Part shown: positions 1-8,611 of the stretch, piece by piece
Layout of the letters: each line of letters opens with the position of its first letter
How positions within the stretch are numbered: position 1 is the first letter of the stretch
Assembly (NCBI RefSeq): GCF_000025985.1
Contig: NC_003228.3
Span: forward strand, 3,720,001-3,784,000
From: Bacteroides fragilis NCTC 9343
GTDB taxonomy: Bacteria > Bacteroidota > Bacteroidia > Bacteroidales > Bacteroidaceae
DNA length: 64,000 bases
Direction of reading: 5' to 3'
The notes under the pieces: model-generated
Told to the model about the DNA's origin: nothing
What the model saw: the letters and a program-made list of their open reading frames with translations, nothing else
The model's database searches: none
Translations under genes and position numbers: made by a program

Positions 1-1248
1 GGCAACCAAAGTGAGAGGAGTACGGAAATCATGTGAAATGTTGGTGAAGAAAACCAGTTTGGCATGGGTAGCCTCTTCCAACTGATGGGAAAGTTCGATC
101 AACTGATCTCTTTGCTCTTCCAACTGCTCCTTTTGCCGTGACAGCTCCCGGTTCAGGCGATTCTTGGAACGAAGCGATTTATATACTACAATCAGCAACC
201 CGACGATCAACAGCAGGATGATCAGGCCTCCGTACAACACTATCCGTTGCGTAGCCACCCTCGAGAGATATATCCCCACACGGTCGTTCAGTGTCTCGAT
301 CTTTCCATCCAGCTCACCGATATGGTTTGTCTGCAACTCCATCACATGCGCGTTTACCGCATCGACTACAGCCGTCTTCAACTTCGTTTCCCGTTCAAAA
401 GGTTTCTTTTCGAGAATATCCATTGCCAGTTGCACCACTTTATCCCCTTCGGTGGGATAGATAAAGGTGGCATCCAGTACGCTGTCGAGCACCAGTTCCA
501 CTCCATTCCCCTTACCCGGCAGGGCATCGATGCCCACAAAAATCATCTCCTTCTCCCGTCCTCGACGACCGGCAGCCCGAAAAGCCCCTGCAGCCATACG
601 GTCATTCATTCCATATACGGCATCGATCTCCGGAAAACGTTGCAAAAGGGAGTCCATCTTTGCCTCGGCAGGTTGTTGCAGCCATCCTGCATCTTCGCTG
701 GCAAGCAAGGTCATGTCCGGATATTGGCTGATGGCACTCATAAACCCCTGATGGCGCTCGATAGCGGGAGTAGAACCGACAAGTCCGCTCAGTTCGACTA
801 CTTTTCCGCGCCCTTTCAGGCGATGGGCTATGTAATTGCCGACGGCTTTGCCCAACTCATAATTGTCGGCTCCGATGTATGCGGTATATTTATCGGAAAG
901 TATTCTGCGGTCTACCATAATCACCGGTATTCCTTTATCGAAAGCCTCCTCGACAACCGGAGTAAGAGCCATTCCTTCATTGGCTGCTACAATCAGCAGG
1001 TCAACCTTCTGCCGGATGAAGTATCGTATGTCTTCTATCTGACGCCGGCTGTCGTCATGCGCCGTACGTGTCTCTACTTTGACTCCTCCGTAGAACAAAG
1101 CTTCCCGCTGTATCTCGTCATTCATCTTGTGACGCCAGGTGTCGTCACTGCATTGTGACACACCGATGGTATATCGGGGAGCATCCGGACTGCACGAGAC
1201 AAGCAGTCCCGACAGCATCAGTCCGAGTAAGAAAAGTATACGGTTCAT
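1..1248 (-). CDS. Hybrid two-component sensor of the fructan locus, N-terminal part (cut by window edge)
   Basis: I translated this frame from ATG at 1248; it stays open to the window edge (416 codons). It begins with a signal/anchor and a Cys near residue 19 (LLVSC), followed by a periplasmic sugar-binding fold of the ribose-binding/LacI type over roughly residues 27-300 (for example the run GIPVIMVDRR). One membrane helix (LYGGLIILLLIVGLLIVVY) comes next, then a coiled coil and the histidine-kinase H-box FFTNISHDFRTPLTLVA, close to the edge. This matches the Bacteroides hybrid two-component systems (HTCS) whose periplasmic domain binds fructose and which activate fructan loci. The receiver and AraC-type output domains would lie outside the window, so they are inferred. 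Adjacency to fructokinase and GH32 genes supports the substrate. Confidence 0.9.
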   Translation of the reverse strand, partial: MNRILFLLGLMLSGLLVSCSPDAPRYTIGVSQCSDDTWRHKMNDEIQREALFYGGVKVETRTAHDDSRRQIEDIRYFIRQKVDLLIVAANEGMALTPVVEEAFDKGIPVIMVDRRILSDKYTAYIGADNYELGKAVGNYIAHRLKGRGKVVELSGLVGSTPAIERHQGFMSAISQYPDMTLLASEDAGWLQQPAEAKMDSLLQRFPEIDAVYGMNDRMAAGAFRAAGRRGREKEMIFVGIDALPGKGNGVELVLDSVLDATFIYPTEGDKVVQLAMDILEKKPFERETKLKTAVVDAVNAHVMELQTNHIGELDGKIETLNDRVGIYLSRVATQRIVLYGGLIILLLIVGLLIVVYKSLRSKNRLNRELSRQKEQLEEQRDQLIELSHQLEEATHAKLVFFTNISHDFRTPLTLVA

Positions 1249-1278
1249 GGTCGGTTATTACATAAAAGGTTCCGGAGG

Positions 1279-1286
1279 CAAATATA
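1279..1286 (-). promoter_or_regulatory. -7 box of the HTCS gene
   Basis: The minus strand reads TATATTTG, a perfect match to the Bacteroidetes -7 consensus TAnnTTTG, about 30 bases upstream of the sensor start. I see no good -33 box, which would fit low constitutive expression. Confidence 0.5.
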
Positions 1287-1315
1287 ACAATTTCCCTCCG
1301 GAATCTCCCACCTGC

Positions 1316-1430
1316 TTGGTTTAAAACCAAAGTCTCGTTGGTTTAAAAAAAGGTGAGTTATGAAACACTCTCCTGATTTTAAACCAAACGGAACTTTCTA
1401 TTAACCAATCAATAACCCTATATAAACCAA
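1316..1430. repeat. Cluster of TTGGTTTA half-sites
   Basis: Five copies of TTGGTTTA/TAAACCAA or close variants lie in both orientations at 1316-1330 (dyad TTGGTTTAAAACCAA), 1338-1348, 1377-1387, 1401-1408 and 1423-1430. They fill the gap between the fructokinase stop and the sensor promoter. They could be operator half-sites, or the 1320-1347 pair could form a weak terminator hairpin after fructokinase. Confidence 0.45.
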
Positions 1431-1434
1431 CACA

Positions 1435-2325
1435 TTAGTCATTCAAACGATTCCTCAAAGCCTCCGGAAGTACGGGCATCGCTCCACTTTGGGTACATAC
1501 GTAAGCAGATACCTCTACCGCCAGCCGATGTGCCTCAGGGATACTCTTTCCTTTTAAAACAGATGAACAAAAAGCCGCTGTAAACGAATCACCCGCCCCC
1601 ACAGTATCGGCAACCGGAACTTTCGGTGTCTCCTGGAAAGAGACCGTACCGGGAGTGAATACATAACTTCCGTTCGTTCCGCAAGTCAGGATCAGCATCT
1701 TCAGGTTGTACTTGGCCAGCAGAATCCAACATTTATCCTGCAGGTCAATGCCGGGATAACCGAACATGCGGCTGATAATGATCAATTCCTCATCATTAAT
1801 CTTCAGCACATTGCACTTCCGGAAAGATTCACGCAAGACCTCCTTGGTGTAGAAGTTCTGACGAAGGTTGATATCGAATATTTTCAACTGTCCTTCCATG
1901 TCGGGCATGGTGTCTAGGAAGCGGTTGATAGTGGCACGGCTCACCTCGTCGCGCTGTGCCAACGAGCCGAAACAGACAGCACGTGTACTCAAAGCCAGAC
2001 GTTTCAAGTCGTCTGTGAAAGGAATATTATCCCATGCCACTCCCTCTTTGATGTCATAACACGGCACTCCGCCGTTATCGAGAGTCACCTGCACCGTTCC
2101 GGTCGGGTAGTTCACCCTTTCGAGCTGGTGCTTCAACTGTTTCTCCCGGAATATTTCCAGAATCTCGTCACCCAGTTCGTCATTTCCTACCGCACTGACA
2201 ACGCGGCTGTCGAAACCAAACTGAGACACATGATAAGCAAAATTAGCCGGGGCTCCCCCGATTTTCTTTCCTTCGGGCAGCACATCCCATAGCGCTTCGC
2301 CCATTCCTACGATTATACTGTTCAT
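1435..2325 (-). CDS. Fructokinase (PfkB/ribokinase family)
   Basis: This is a 296-residue PfkB-family sugar kinase of usual length. The sugar-binding GGAPANFA motif is at residues 23-30, and the ATP/anion-hole motif TVGAGDSFTAAF places the catalytic Asp at 246. It should phosphorylate cytosolic fructose to fructose-6-phosphate with ATP. It lies 31 bases after the permease gene on the same strand, so the two are probably one transcript and the kinase traps the sugar that the permease imports. The family also contains other sugar kinases; fructose is inferred from the GH32 gene and the fructan-type sensor beside it. Confidence 0.92.
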   Translation of the reverse strand: MNSIIVGMGEALWDVLPEGKKIGGAPANFAYHVSQFGFDSRVVSAVGNDELGDEILEIFREKQLKHQLERVNYPTGTVQVTLDNGGVPCYDIKEGVAWDNIPFTDDLKRLALSTRAVCFGSLAQRDEVSRATINRFLDTMPDMEGQLKIFDINLRQNFYTKEVLRESFRKCNVLKINDEELIIISRMFGYPGIDLQDKCWILLAKYNLKMLILTCGTNGSYVFTPGTVSFQETPKVPVADTVGAGDSFTAAFCSSVLKGKSIPEAHRLAVEVSAYVCTQSGAMPVLPEALRNRLND

Positions 2326-2356
2326 GGTATGAATTAATTTTTATCTATAAATCCGG

Positions 2357-3523
2357 TTATTTCTTGATTCTCCATGTATAAAACATCAGATAGAGTACTC
2401 CGACCAGCATCACCGCTACCGCTCCGCTTTGTCCCACAGCATCCGAAGCCACTCCCATTGCCAGCGGGAAGATCGTTCCACCGAAAAGTCCCATAATCAT
2501 CAGGCCGGAAACCTCGTTCTTCTTGTCCGGCATATAGAGCATTGCCTGCGAGAAAATGATGGGGAATACATTAGAGTTGCCAAACCCGATCAGGGCAATA
2601 CAGACATAAATCATCGCCTGGTCCTGGAAAACGAACAACCCGAACATGGCGGCCAGCATACACAACACACTGATAGCGAAGAAGGTTTTAGCCGCCATCT
2701 TCTGCAAAATGAAAGCTCCCAGAAAACAACCTGCCGTACGGAAAATGAAGTAAAGACTGGTCGCAAACCCGGCATCCGCCAGAGTCATGCCCAGACGTTC
2801 CATCAGAATCTTCGGTGCTGTAGTATTGGTACCCACATCGATCCCCACATGACACATAATGCCCAAAAACGAGAGCAGGATGAAGGGTTTACCCAGCAAA
2901 GCGAGACACTGACCGAAAGTGGAAGGTTTGCCCTCTTCCGGTTCTTCGGTGATCTGCGTGGCGTTGAGTAACAAAATAGCGACTACAGCCACCACCATAT
3001 AGATGGGGAACAGCACTCTCCAGCCTAAGTCGAAGGTAGGGATGGCCTCAATAGCTCCCCACATAGCGATATAAGGGGCTAGGAAGGAGGCGATGGCCTT
3101 TACAAACTGCCCGAAGGTCAGGGTACTTGCCAAGCGCTCGCCGCTCACGATATTCGACAGCAACGGATTGAGCGATGTCTGCATCAACGCATTGCCAATG
3201 CCGAGCAACGAGAAAGAGACCAACATCAGCAAATAGCTATCACCAAAGACCGGTAGCAGTAATGATGCGAAAGTGATCACCAGGCTGAGCAACACGGTCT
3301 TTTTACGCCCGATGCGGTTCATCAGCATCCCCGTAGGTACAGAGAAGATCAGGAACCAGAAGAAAACGAGCGACGGAAAGATGTTTGCCTGTGAGTCCGT
3401 CAGTCCCAAATCTGCTTTGACGTAGTTGGAGGCAATGCCCACCAGATCTACGAATCCCATGGCAAAGAAGCAGAGCATCACCGGGATGAGTTTCATGTAA
3501 GAGTTGTTTTTGGTATTTTCCAT
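2357..3523 (-). CDS. MFS sugar permease (FucP/glucose-galactose transporter type)
   Basis: This 388-residue protein has about twelve hydrophobic segments and the MFS loop signature NRIGRKKT near residue 70. It resembles the FucP-like sugar/proton symporters that occur beside fructokinase in Bacteroides fructan loci. It should move fructose, or a short fructoside, across the inner membrane. It lies 45 bases after the GH32 gene and 31 bases before fructokinase, so it is likely in the same operon. The sugar is inferred from context. Confidence 0.88.
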   Translation of the reverse strand: MENTKNNSYMKLIPVMLCFFAMGFVDLVGIASNYVKADLGLTDSQANIFPSLVFFWFLIFSVPTGMLMNRIGRKKTVLLSLVITFASLLLPVFGDSYLLMLVSFSLLGIGNALMQTSLNPLLSNIVSGERLASTLTFGQFVKAIASFLAPYIAMWGAIEAIPTFDLGWRVLFPIYMVVAVVAILLLNATQITEEPEEGKPSTFGQCLALLGKPFILLSFLGIMCHVGIDVGTNTTAPKILMERLGMTLADAGFATSLYFIFRTAGCFLGAFILQKMAAKTFFAISVLCMLAAMFGLFVFQDQAMIYVCIALIGFGNSNVFPIIFSQAMLYMPDKKNEVSGLMIMGLFGGTIFPLAMGVASDAVGQSGAVAVMLVGVLYLMFYTWRIKK

Positions 3524-3568
3524 GATATGTTAATTTAATGAATGTCTCAACGGGAGGCGATAGAGGAA

Positions 3569-5437
3569 CTACAACCTGTATATCTTGCACCGATCCACCT
3601 TGAAGGCTCCCCCACGACTGTAGAAACTCATCTGATTGTAAGGAGTTGTAGGGAATATCAGGTTCGTCATAGCAATCTTACCTCCGTTCAGGAAGATTTC
3701 TACCGAGCATTTATCTACAAAGATATCCAATTTATAGTTACCGGTTTTCTGCACCGGAGCCCAGGTACCCAAAGCAAAATCGTCTACATAATTAATAGAG
3801 TTCTGTTTCCGGCGATCGTGTGCCTCGATGGCATGCGGGGCACTGTCTTTGCCGAAGTCTACGATGCCGCTCTTCGTACGGTCCATCACCAACTTTTTCT
3901 CCGGAAGGCTGATGTAGATATCTACATTCTCCCCTTTTTCATTGAACAGCTTCAGTCCCATAATCTCGGCAGAGCCGGCTGCCAGTTCCAACTCTATTTC
4001 GTAAGCCCCTTTATTATCGGACAACAACGAATCGACATGATAAGCATCCCCCACCTCAAAAGCCGGAATCTCCCGGGATTCTTTACGCAATGACTTGGTC
4101 TCTTCCACCGGGGCGGCAGCCATATAGATATCCCCATCTTGTGTATAAAGGCTCAGTTCGCGGGGCAATGCATTGGCACTGCGGAACTGACGGGTAGGCA
4201 CAATATTGGCATATTGCCAGTTACTCATCCAGGGAACCGCAATCGTACGGTCACCCGTATTCGAGAAGCAGACCGTCGCATAGTGATCTTTTCCCCAGTC
4301 GAGCCATTTCACCGTTTCGGGCTTATTGTCGCAAACAAACTTCTCTCCGTCAAAGTCACCGATAAAGTATTGGGTGGCACTTCCCCCAAAGTAACATCCC
4401 GGATTCACGTTGACTATCAGCGCCCACTTTTTATGGTCCGGGTTGCCGTCTACCGGAAGTTCTACCATATCTGGGCATTCGAACTGGCTGGGCTGAACCC
4501 CGTAACCTTCACCCCAACCGCTCATATAGGTCCATTCTTTCAGGTTCTCCGACGAATAGAAACGCATCTCTTTATCGGCCGACACCACCATCACCCACTT
4601 CTGATCGGGAGCATACCAGAATACTTTCGGATCACGGAAATCTTTCAGTCCGTCAAACGGAGTCAGAACCGGATTCTTTTCATATTTGGTAAACGTACGT
4701 CCGTTGTCAGTGCTATAGGCCATACATTGTATCTGCCCGTTTTTATCACTGGCCGAAGTGTAGAAGGCAACGATGGCCCCTGCCCCATATCCGGCCGTAT
4801 TGGCATCATCCACTACTGAACTGCCGGAGAAAATATGTCCCAGTGTATCGCGGGCAAGTGCCGGCTCCAGATGTTCCCAGTGCACCAGATCCTTGCTCAC
4901 CGAATGTCCCCAGTGCATGTTGCCCCACATCGAGCCGTAAGGATTATACTGATAGAACAAGTGATACTCACCATCTTTATATACCAGTCCGTTGGCATCG
5001 TTCATCCATCCGTAGAGCGGAGTATGGTGATACAAGGGACGGTATTGGTCTGTATTGGTCGTGTCAAAAGTATCCGAAAGCTTGAGTTCTTTCCAACACA
5101 AAGCCTCCTTCGGCAAGTGACGGATACGCACGGCTACCTCTTTCTCTCCCTTAGGCAAAGCAAAGGGAACAAAATAGTCCACTTTCTCCCTTGACAGGCG
5201 TACGTCCATGTCTACCGGAACCGAGTCCGAAGCAATGCAGACCTGTGCTTCGGGAGTCTTCTCCTCGACGGGCAAAAGTAAATACTGCGTAGGATTTGTA
5301 ATATGAATCACCGTAAGGCTGTCGCCTTCCTGTTCAAATATCATTTTACTTTGTGAGCTTTGGCAAGACGAAATTCCGAGAGAGAAAGCCAAAGCACCGA
5401 TCACTCCTCTACTTACATTCATAAAAGTTGTTTTCAT
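3569..5437 (-). CDS. GH32 fructan hydrolase lipoprotein (levanase/inulinase/invertase type)
   Basis: This is a 622-residue lipoprotein with lipobox GISSC (Cys25) and no acidic run after the Cys, so it probably faces the periplasm. The GH32 signatures are present: WMNDANG at 144-150 (nucleophile Asp147; most members have Pro where this has Ala), RDP at 268-270 and the acid/base Glu in ECP at 320-322. A C-terminal beta-sandwich follows, with the usual SVEIFLNGG. An extra domain of about 110 residues precedes the catalytic part, as in several Bacteroides GH32 enzymes. It should release fructose from fructans or sucrose. Endo or exo action and levan versus inulin preference cannot be read from sequence. 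Confidence 0.93.
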   Translation of the reverse strand: MKTTFMNVSRGVIGALAFSLGISSCQSSQSKMIFEQEGDSLTVIHITNPTQYLLLPVEEKTPEAQVCIASDSVPVDMDVRLSREKVDYFVPFALPKGEKEVAVRIRHLPKEALCWKELKLSDTFDTTNTDQYRPLYHHTPLYGWMNDANGLVYKDGEYHLFYQYNPYGSMWGNMHWGHSVSKDLVHWEHLEPALARDTLGHIFSGSSVVDDANTAGYGAGAIVAFYTSASDKNGQIQCMAYSTDNGRTFTKYEKNPVLTPFDGLKDFRDPKVFWYAPDQKWVMVVSADKEMRFYSSENLKEWTYMSGWGEGYGVQPSQFECPDMVELPVDGNPDHKKWALIVNVNPGCYFGGSATQYFIGDFDGEKFVCDNKPETVKWLDWGKDHYATVCFSNTGDRTIAVPWMSNWQYANIVPTRQFRSANALPRELSLYTQDGDIYMAAAPVEETKSLRKESREIPAFEVGDAYHVDSLLSDNKGAYEIELELAAGSAEIMGLKLFNEKGENVDIYISLPEKKLVMDRTKSGIVDFGKDSAPHAIEAHDRRKQNSINYVDDFALGTWAPVQKTGNYKLDIFVDKCSVEIFLNGGKIAMTNLIFPTTPYNQMSFYSRGGAFKVDRCKIYRL

Positions 5438-5486
5438 GATAACATGGTATTTTTATTAAGTAATGTAATAGCCGTATTTACGGTGG

Positions 5487-5530
5487 CAAATATAGCGGAG
5501 ATATCTGCCACCGGCTATTAATTTTGTTTC
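5487..5530 (-). promoter_or_regulatory. Promoter and activator-like site of the GH32 gene
   Basis: On the minus strand the -7 box TATATTTG lies at 5487-5494, 50 bases upstream of the GH32 start. The element TTTGTTTC (plus-strand reading, 5523-5530) begins exactly 29 bases beyond the -7 box. The receptor promoter has the same element at the same distance. The -33 position is poor, as expected for an activator-dependent promoter. Confidence 0.6.
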
Positions 5531-5561
5531 AAATTGTATAACGATTGATACCAAACTCCTG

Positions 5562-7850
5562 TCAGAAGCGGATACTGGCAGCCAGCTCCACGGTAAACGG
5601 ACGAATATAACTGCCCGCCATCCAATGACCGTTATAAGATGCCGCATCTTTTTTGTCCACCAGTTCGGCACCGGCAATGCTTCCTTTAGCCCCGGTCTGA
5701 TTCAGGAAATTGATAACCGTGGCACTCAACGCAAGATGCTTGTTCACCGTCCAGTTGATACCTCCGAAGGTTTCCCAGCGTCCGTTGAAATAGTAAGCAT
5801 TTTTAATGTTGGCATACGTCTTGCTGAAGTAGCGGAAGCTGGCCCAGACTCTGAGATCATTCGTGATGTTATAGCTGGGATCCAGTTCGACAAGCACTTT
5901 CGGAATCTCCGTCACAATATTCCCTGTGGCATCGATCTCCCCCACCGTACCGTCTTTAAAGGTCACACTCGTTTCATACTTCTTGTAAGTCGGACTTTGA
6001 TAAGTGAACAAGAAGTGGAAGTTGAAGCCCTTAAACGGCTTGATCACTGCATCCGTCGTCCAGCCGATGGTTTGGATGTCATAACTCAACGGGGCGGCGA
6101 GAATCTCAGTCTGGTCATTCGGATTAATCAGGTTCAGTGTCGAGTTGTTATTCGTCTTCGAGATATAAGAGAACAGAGAGGTCAGACTGATCCAATCGGT
6201 GTTATAATAGACCCCGGCACGTCCCAGGGGAACAGAGATTTTATCGGTATTGGGCATAGTGGCCGGTGCAAAGTTCGACAAGCCGGGACGCTGTGTGTTG
6301 TAAGTGAAATCGGCGGTAAAACCAAATTCACGGGTCAGCTTATAAGTAGCGGCGGCAGTAAAGGCCATGTTCATCCAGTCGTAGTCGAAAAGACGGGGAG
6401 TGATCCTGACTCCTTTATCGGACACAGCTCCCAGGTAATAATCCGGGAAACGGCCTACGGCATTCCCTTCGGCATCGTATACAGCCGCATTTTCACCTTC
6501 CAGGTGCTGCCATTCCAGACGGGCGCCATAATACACGTTCCACTTGGGCGAAATATCCCAATCGTGAGTGGCATAAACAGCCAGTTTGTTTTCATGTCCT
6601 TTATAATATTCCGAAGCATTCTTATTGAAATCGTAATATACACCATCTGTATTCCCTTCACGTACCAGACGTTCGGGATACTCCCCTACCGTATGATCGT
6701 ACATGGTAGTATTCGAAGCATAATCCACCTTATAGTGCCATTCGTTCACTCCGATTCTCCAGGTCGTATTACGATAGGAACGGGAGAGTTCGGAGGTAGC
6801 GAAAAACTCATCGATTTTTCCCCGGTTAAGGCAAGACATGCGGCTCTGCACATATCCTTCATACGGTTTCAATGTACCGTCTACCGCTTTCAGGTAGTAA
6901 CCGGCAGAGGCATCTTTCTGTTCCATGGCCATTGGAGTCTGGTAGACATACGAACCCAAGGCATGATCATACTTCAGATTGATCTTCCAGTTCAGGCCAT
7001 TATCCCAGGTGTACGTGTTGAGCAAGGTCAACTGGTTTCCTCTATTCAAAGTGGCATCATAAAGATTGGTCTCCTTCAGTTCACCCGTACGCATGTCACG
7101 GTAGAGCATTTCGCCCGTTGTAGGCAGATAGGAACTTGTTCCGAGGCTGAATCCCGGTATTTCTTTCACGCTACCGTCGCCTACATAGATGAAAGGGGCC
7201 GAAGTCACTTCGTTGCTTGGCCAACGGCTGTTGCTGTAGTGATAGATAGCCGACAGCTGTCCGCGTCCTTCATTATAATTCTTGGTCAGGGCTGCTTTAT
7301 AGATTTGAGTACGGTCCTGATTCGATGTAAAACGCAGTTTGAAACTGCCCGGATCAAAATTTTGGTAAACGCTTCCACTGTAGAACCATCCTTTCCCCAT
7401 ACCACCGCTGATATTAGCATCGAACTGCTGCTTGCCAAAGTGATTGGTACTATAATTGACGATTCCACGAAACTTTTCTGTTCCCAACTGGGTGAAAGAG
7501 TTTACAGCATAACCGATATTGCCGGTAGTAATGGCGGTTTCGGAGATTTTGAGCAACCCGACGTGCCCGAGACTGCTGTCTCCACGCCAGTGCGTATTTA
7601 CATTATGCGGATTAGAGGTATAGACTACGGGGAGTCCGTTTTCGAGTACATTTACGTCTCCACCCGGCAAGCCGATAGAGATTTCGCGGGGACCATTGGC
7701 GCTCGAAGCGTTCAGCATAACATTACGATTGCCTTCTTCCTTTGATCCGGAAGCTGTTTGAGCAGATTCTTTCTTTTCCTGTGCAGCTGTGAAGCCCGCT
7801 ATCAGCAAGCAAGCCAGCAAGCAAACAGCCCTTTTCTGGTTCTTCATCAT
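5562..7850 (-). CDS. Orphan TonB-dependent outer-membrane receptor
   Basis: The frame opens at 7913, but the better start is ATG 7850 (or the adjacent 7847), which begins a normal signal peptide (MMKNQKRAVCLLACLLIAGF) and lies below the predicted promoter. The mature protein has a plug-like segment around residues 45-140 (GGDVNVLENGLPVVY) and a long beta-barrel with aromatic girdle strands ending in VELAASIRF. It lacks the carboxypeptidase-like extension and long TonB-box region of SusC, and no SusD gene lies nearby. It should import a fructose-containing ligand; the ligand is inferred from the downstream GH32, permease and kinase genes. The GH32 gene has its own promoter inside the gap after it. 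Confidence 0.82.
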   Translation of the reverse strand: MMKNQKRAVCLLACLLIAGFTAAQEKKESAQTASGSKEEGNRNVMLNASSANGPREISIGLPGGDVNVLENGLPVVYTSNPHNVNTHWRGDSSLGHVGLLKISETAITTGNIGYAVNSFTQLGTEKFRGIVNYSTNHFGKQQFDANISGGMGKGWFYSGSVYQNFDPGSFKLRFTSNQDRTQIYKAALTKNYNEGRGQLSAIYHYSNSRWPSNEVTSAPFIYVGDGSVKEIPGFSLGTSSYLPTTGEMLYRDMRTGELKETNLYDATLNRGNQLTLLNTYTWDNGLNWKINLKYDHALGSYVYQTPMAMEQKDASAGYYLKAVDGTLKPYEGYVQSRMSCLNRGKIDEFFATSELSRSYRNTTWRIGVNEWHYKVDYASNTTMYDHTVGEYPERLVREGNTDGVYYDFNKNASEYYKGHENKLAVYATHDWDISPKWNVYYGARLEWQHLEGENAAVYDAEGNAVGRFPDYYLGAVSDKGVRITPRLFDYDWMNMAFTAAATYKLTREFGFTADFTYNTQRPGLSNFAPATMPNTDKISVPLGRAGVYYNTDWISLTSLFSYISKTNNNSTLNLINPNDQTEILAAPLSYDIQTIGWTTDAVIKPFKGFNFHFLFTYQSPTYKKYETSVTFKDGTVGEIDATGNIVTEIPKVLVELDPSYNITNDLRVWASFRYFSKTYANIKNAYYFNGRWETFGGINWTVNKHLALSATVINFLNQTGAKGSIAGAELVDKKDAASYNGHWMAGSYIRPFTVELAASIRF

Positions 7851-7892
7851 GGTACTTAAATTTTTTAGTTGATTGAGATTGTTTTGATGCCG

Positions 7893-7957
7893 CAAAGGAA
7901 CGCGGAATCCCATTTCCCAACTAAAAGATTTGTTTCAAAGGCTGCTAATTTTGTTTC
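7893..7957 (-). promoter_or_regulatory. Promoter of the TonB-dependent receptor with duplicated TTTGTTTC sites
   Basis: The minus strand reads TTCCTTTG (7893-7900), one mismatch from TAnnTTTG, about 43 bases upstream of the start. TTTGTTTC (plus reading) occurs at 7929-7936, 29 bases beyond the -7 box, and again at 7950-7957, 21 bases farther. The 18 bases at 7940-7957 match 5513-5530, before the GH32 gene, at 16 positions. This is consistent with direct-repeat binding by the AraC-type output domain of the sensor. Confidence 0.55.
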
Positions 7958-8100
7958 GTCTACTATTTATCCTCTAATTATCAACAACTTACAAAAGAAG
8001 TAAAAAGATCTTTTTAGAATTATAAATACGAGGTAATTCCCTTCTTCCTTCTATTTGTTTATAGAAAAGCAGGTGAAAAGAAGATATCAGATATGTAAAA

Positions 8101-8457
8101 TCACTTTCCCTTTCCTTCCAACAAGTCTGCAATCTTCTGTTTCAGGTTCAGTTTCAACATTTCATCGGGACGCAACTCGATCTCTAAACTGATCTTTGCA
8201 TTTCCCACTTTAAACGGAGACTCTTCGTCCGTAGCAAGGGCATGCTCTTTCTTTATGGAATATAAAACAGCGAAATCATAATCCAGCGCCAACGACAAGC
8301 TATACAGGGTATCCGTATCGATACTTTTCCGTGTCAGCAGATAGTCCACACTCTGTGGTTTTACCCCCAACCTACGGGCAAGCTCGGCCTTTGTCACCTG
8401 CTTTTCGGCTATGACCTGTTTTATCACTTCACCTATGTATATATTACTCTTTTTCAT
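8101..8457 (-). CDS. XRE-family DNA-binding protein
   Basis: This is a 118-residue protein with a Cro/CI helix-turn-helix at residues 10-65 (VTKAELARRLGVKPQSVDYL). A short C-terminal tail follows (KISLEIELRPDEMLKLNLK), which looks like a beta-strand plus helix. It resembles the small Bacteroides XRE proteins found alone. It lies downstream of the barrel/lipoprotein operon on the same strand, but a terminator separates them and it has its own -7 box. Targets are unknown. Confidence 0.82.
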   Translation of the reverse strand: MKKSNIYIGEVIKQVIAEKQVTKAELARRLGVKPQSVDYLLTRKSIDTDTLYSLSLALDYDFAVLYSIKKEHALATDEESPFKVGNAKISLEIELRPDEMLKLNLKQKIADLLEGKGK

Positions 8458-8482
8458 ATTCCAAATACCATTCAGTCTTTCC

Positions 8483-8490
8483 CAAAGATA
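8483..8490 (-). promoter_or_regulatory. -7 box of the XRE gene
   Basis: The minus strand reads TATCTTTG, a perfect TAnnTTTG match, 26 bases upstream of the ATG at 8457. No convincing -33 element is visible. Confidence 0.5.
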
Positions 8491-8500
8491 CCAATCACAT

Positions 8501-8534
8501 AAAAATCCCCGACAGCCGTCACGGACACCGGGGA
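8501..8534 (-). terminator. Intrinsic terminator after the barrel gene
   Basis: On the minus strand TCCCCG pairs with CGGGGA across about 17 bases, followed by ATTTTTAT. It lies about 78 bases after the barrel stop and upstream of the XRE -7 box. Confidence 0.6.
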
Positions 8535-8611
8535 GGTATAAATAAATGGACTTATTTATTTATAAAATCGTCCACCCGGCCGATGGCCTATCAGCCGGAT
8601 GGAGATAGAGG

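Noticed and set aside
247..1158. A 303-codon plus-strand frame opposite the hybrid sensor
   Set aside because: The minus strand encodes a full periplasmic binding domain with H-box; the plus frame has no recognisable features.
5625..7745. A 706-codon plus-strand frame opposite the TonB receptor gene
   Set aside because: It is a shadow of the minus-strand gene: the protein has no fold features or signal, whereas the minus frame has a signal peptide, plug and barrel.
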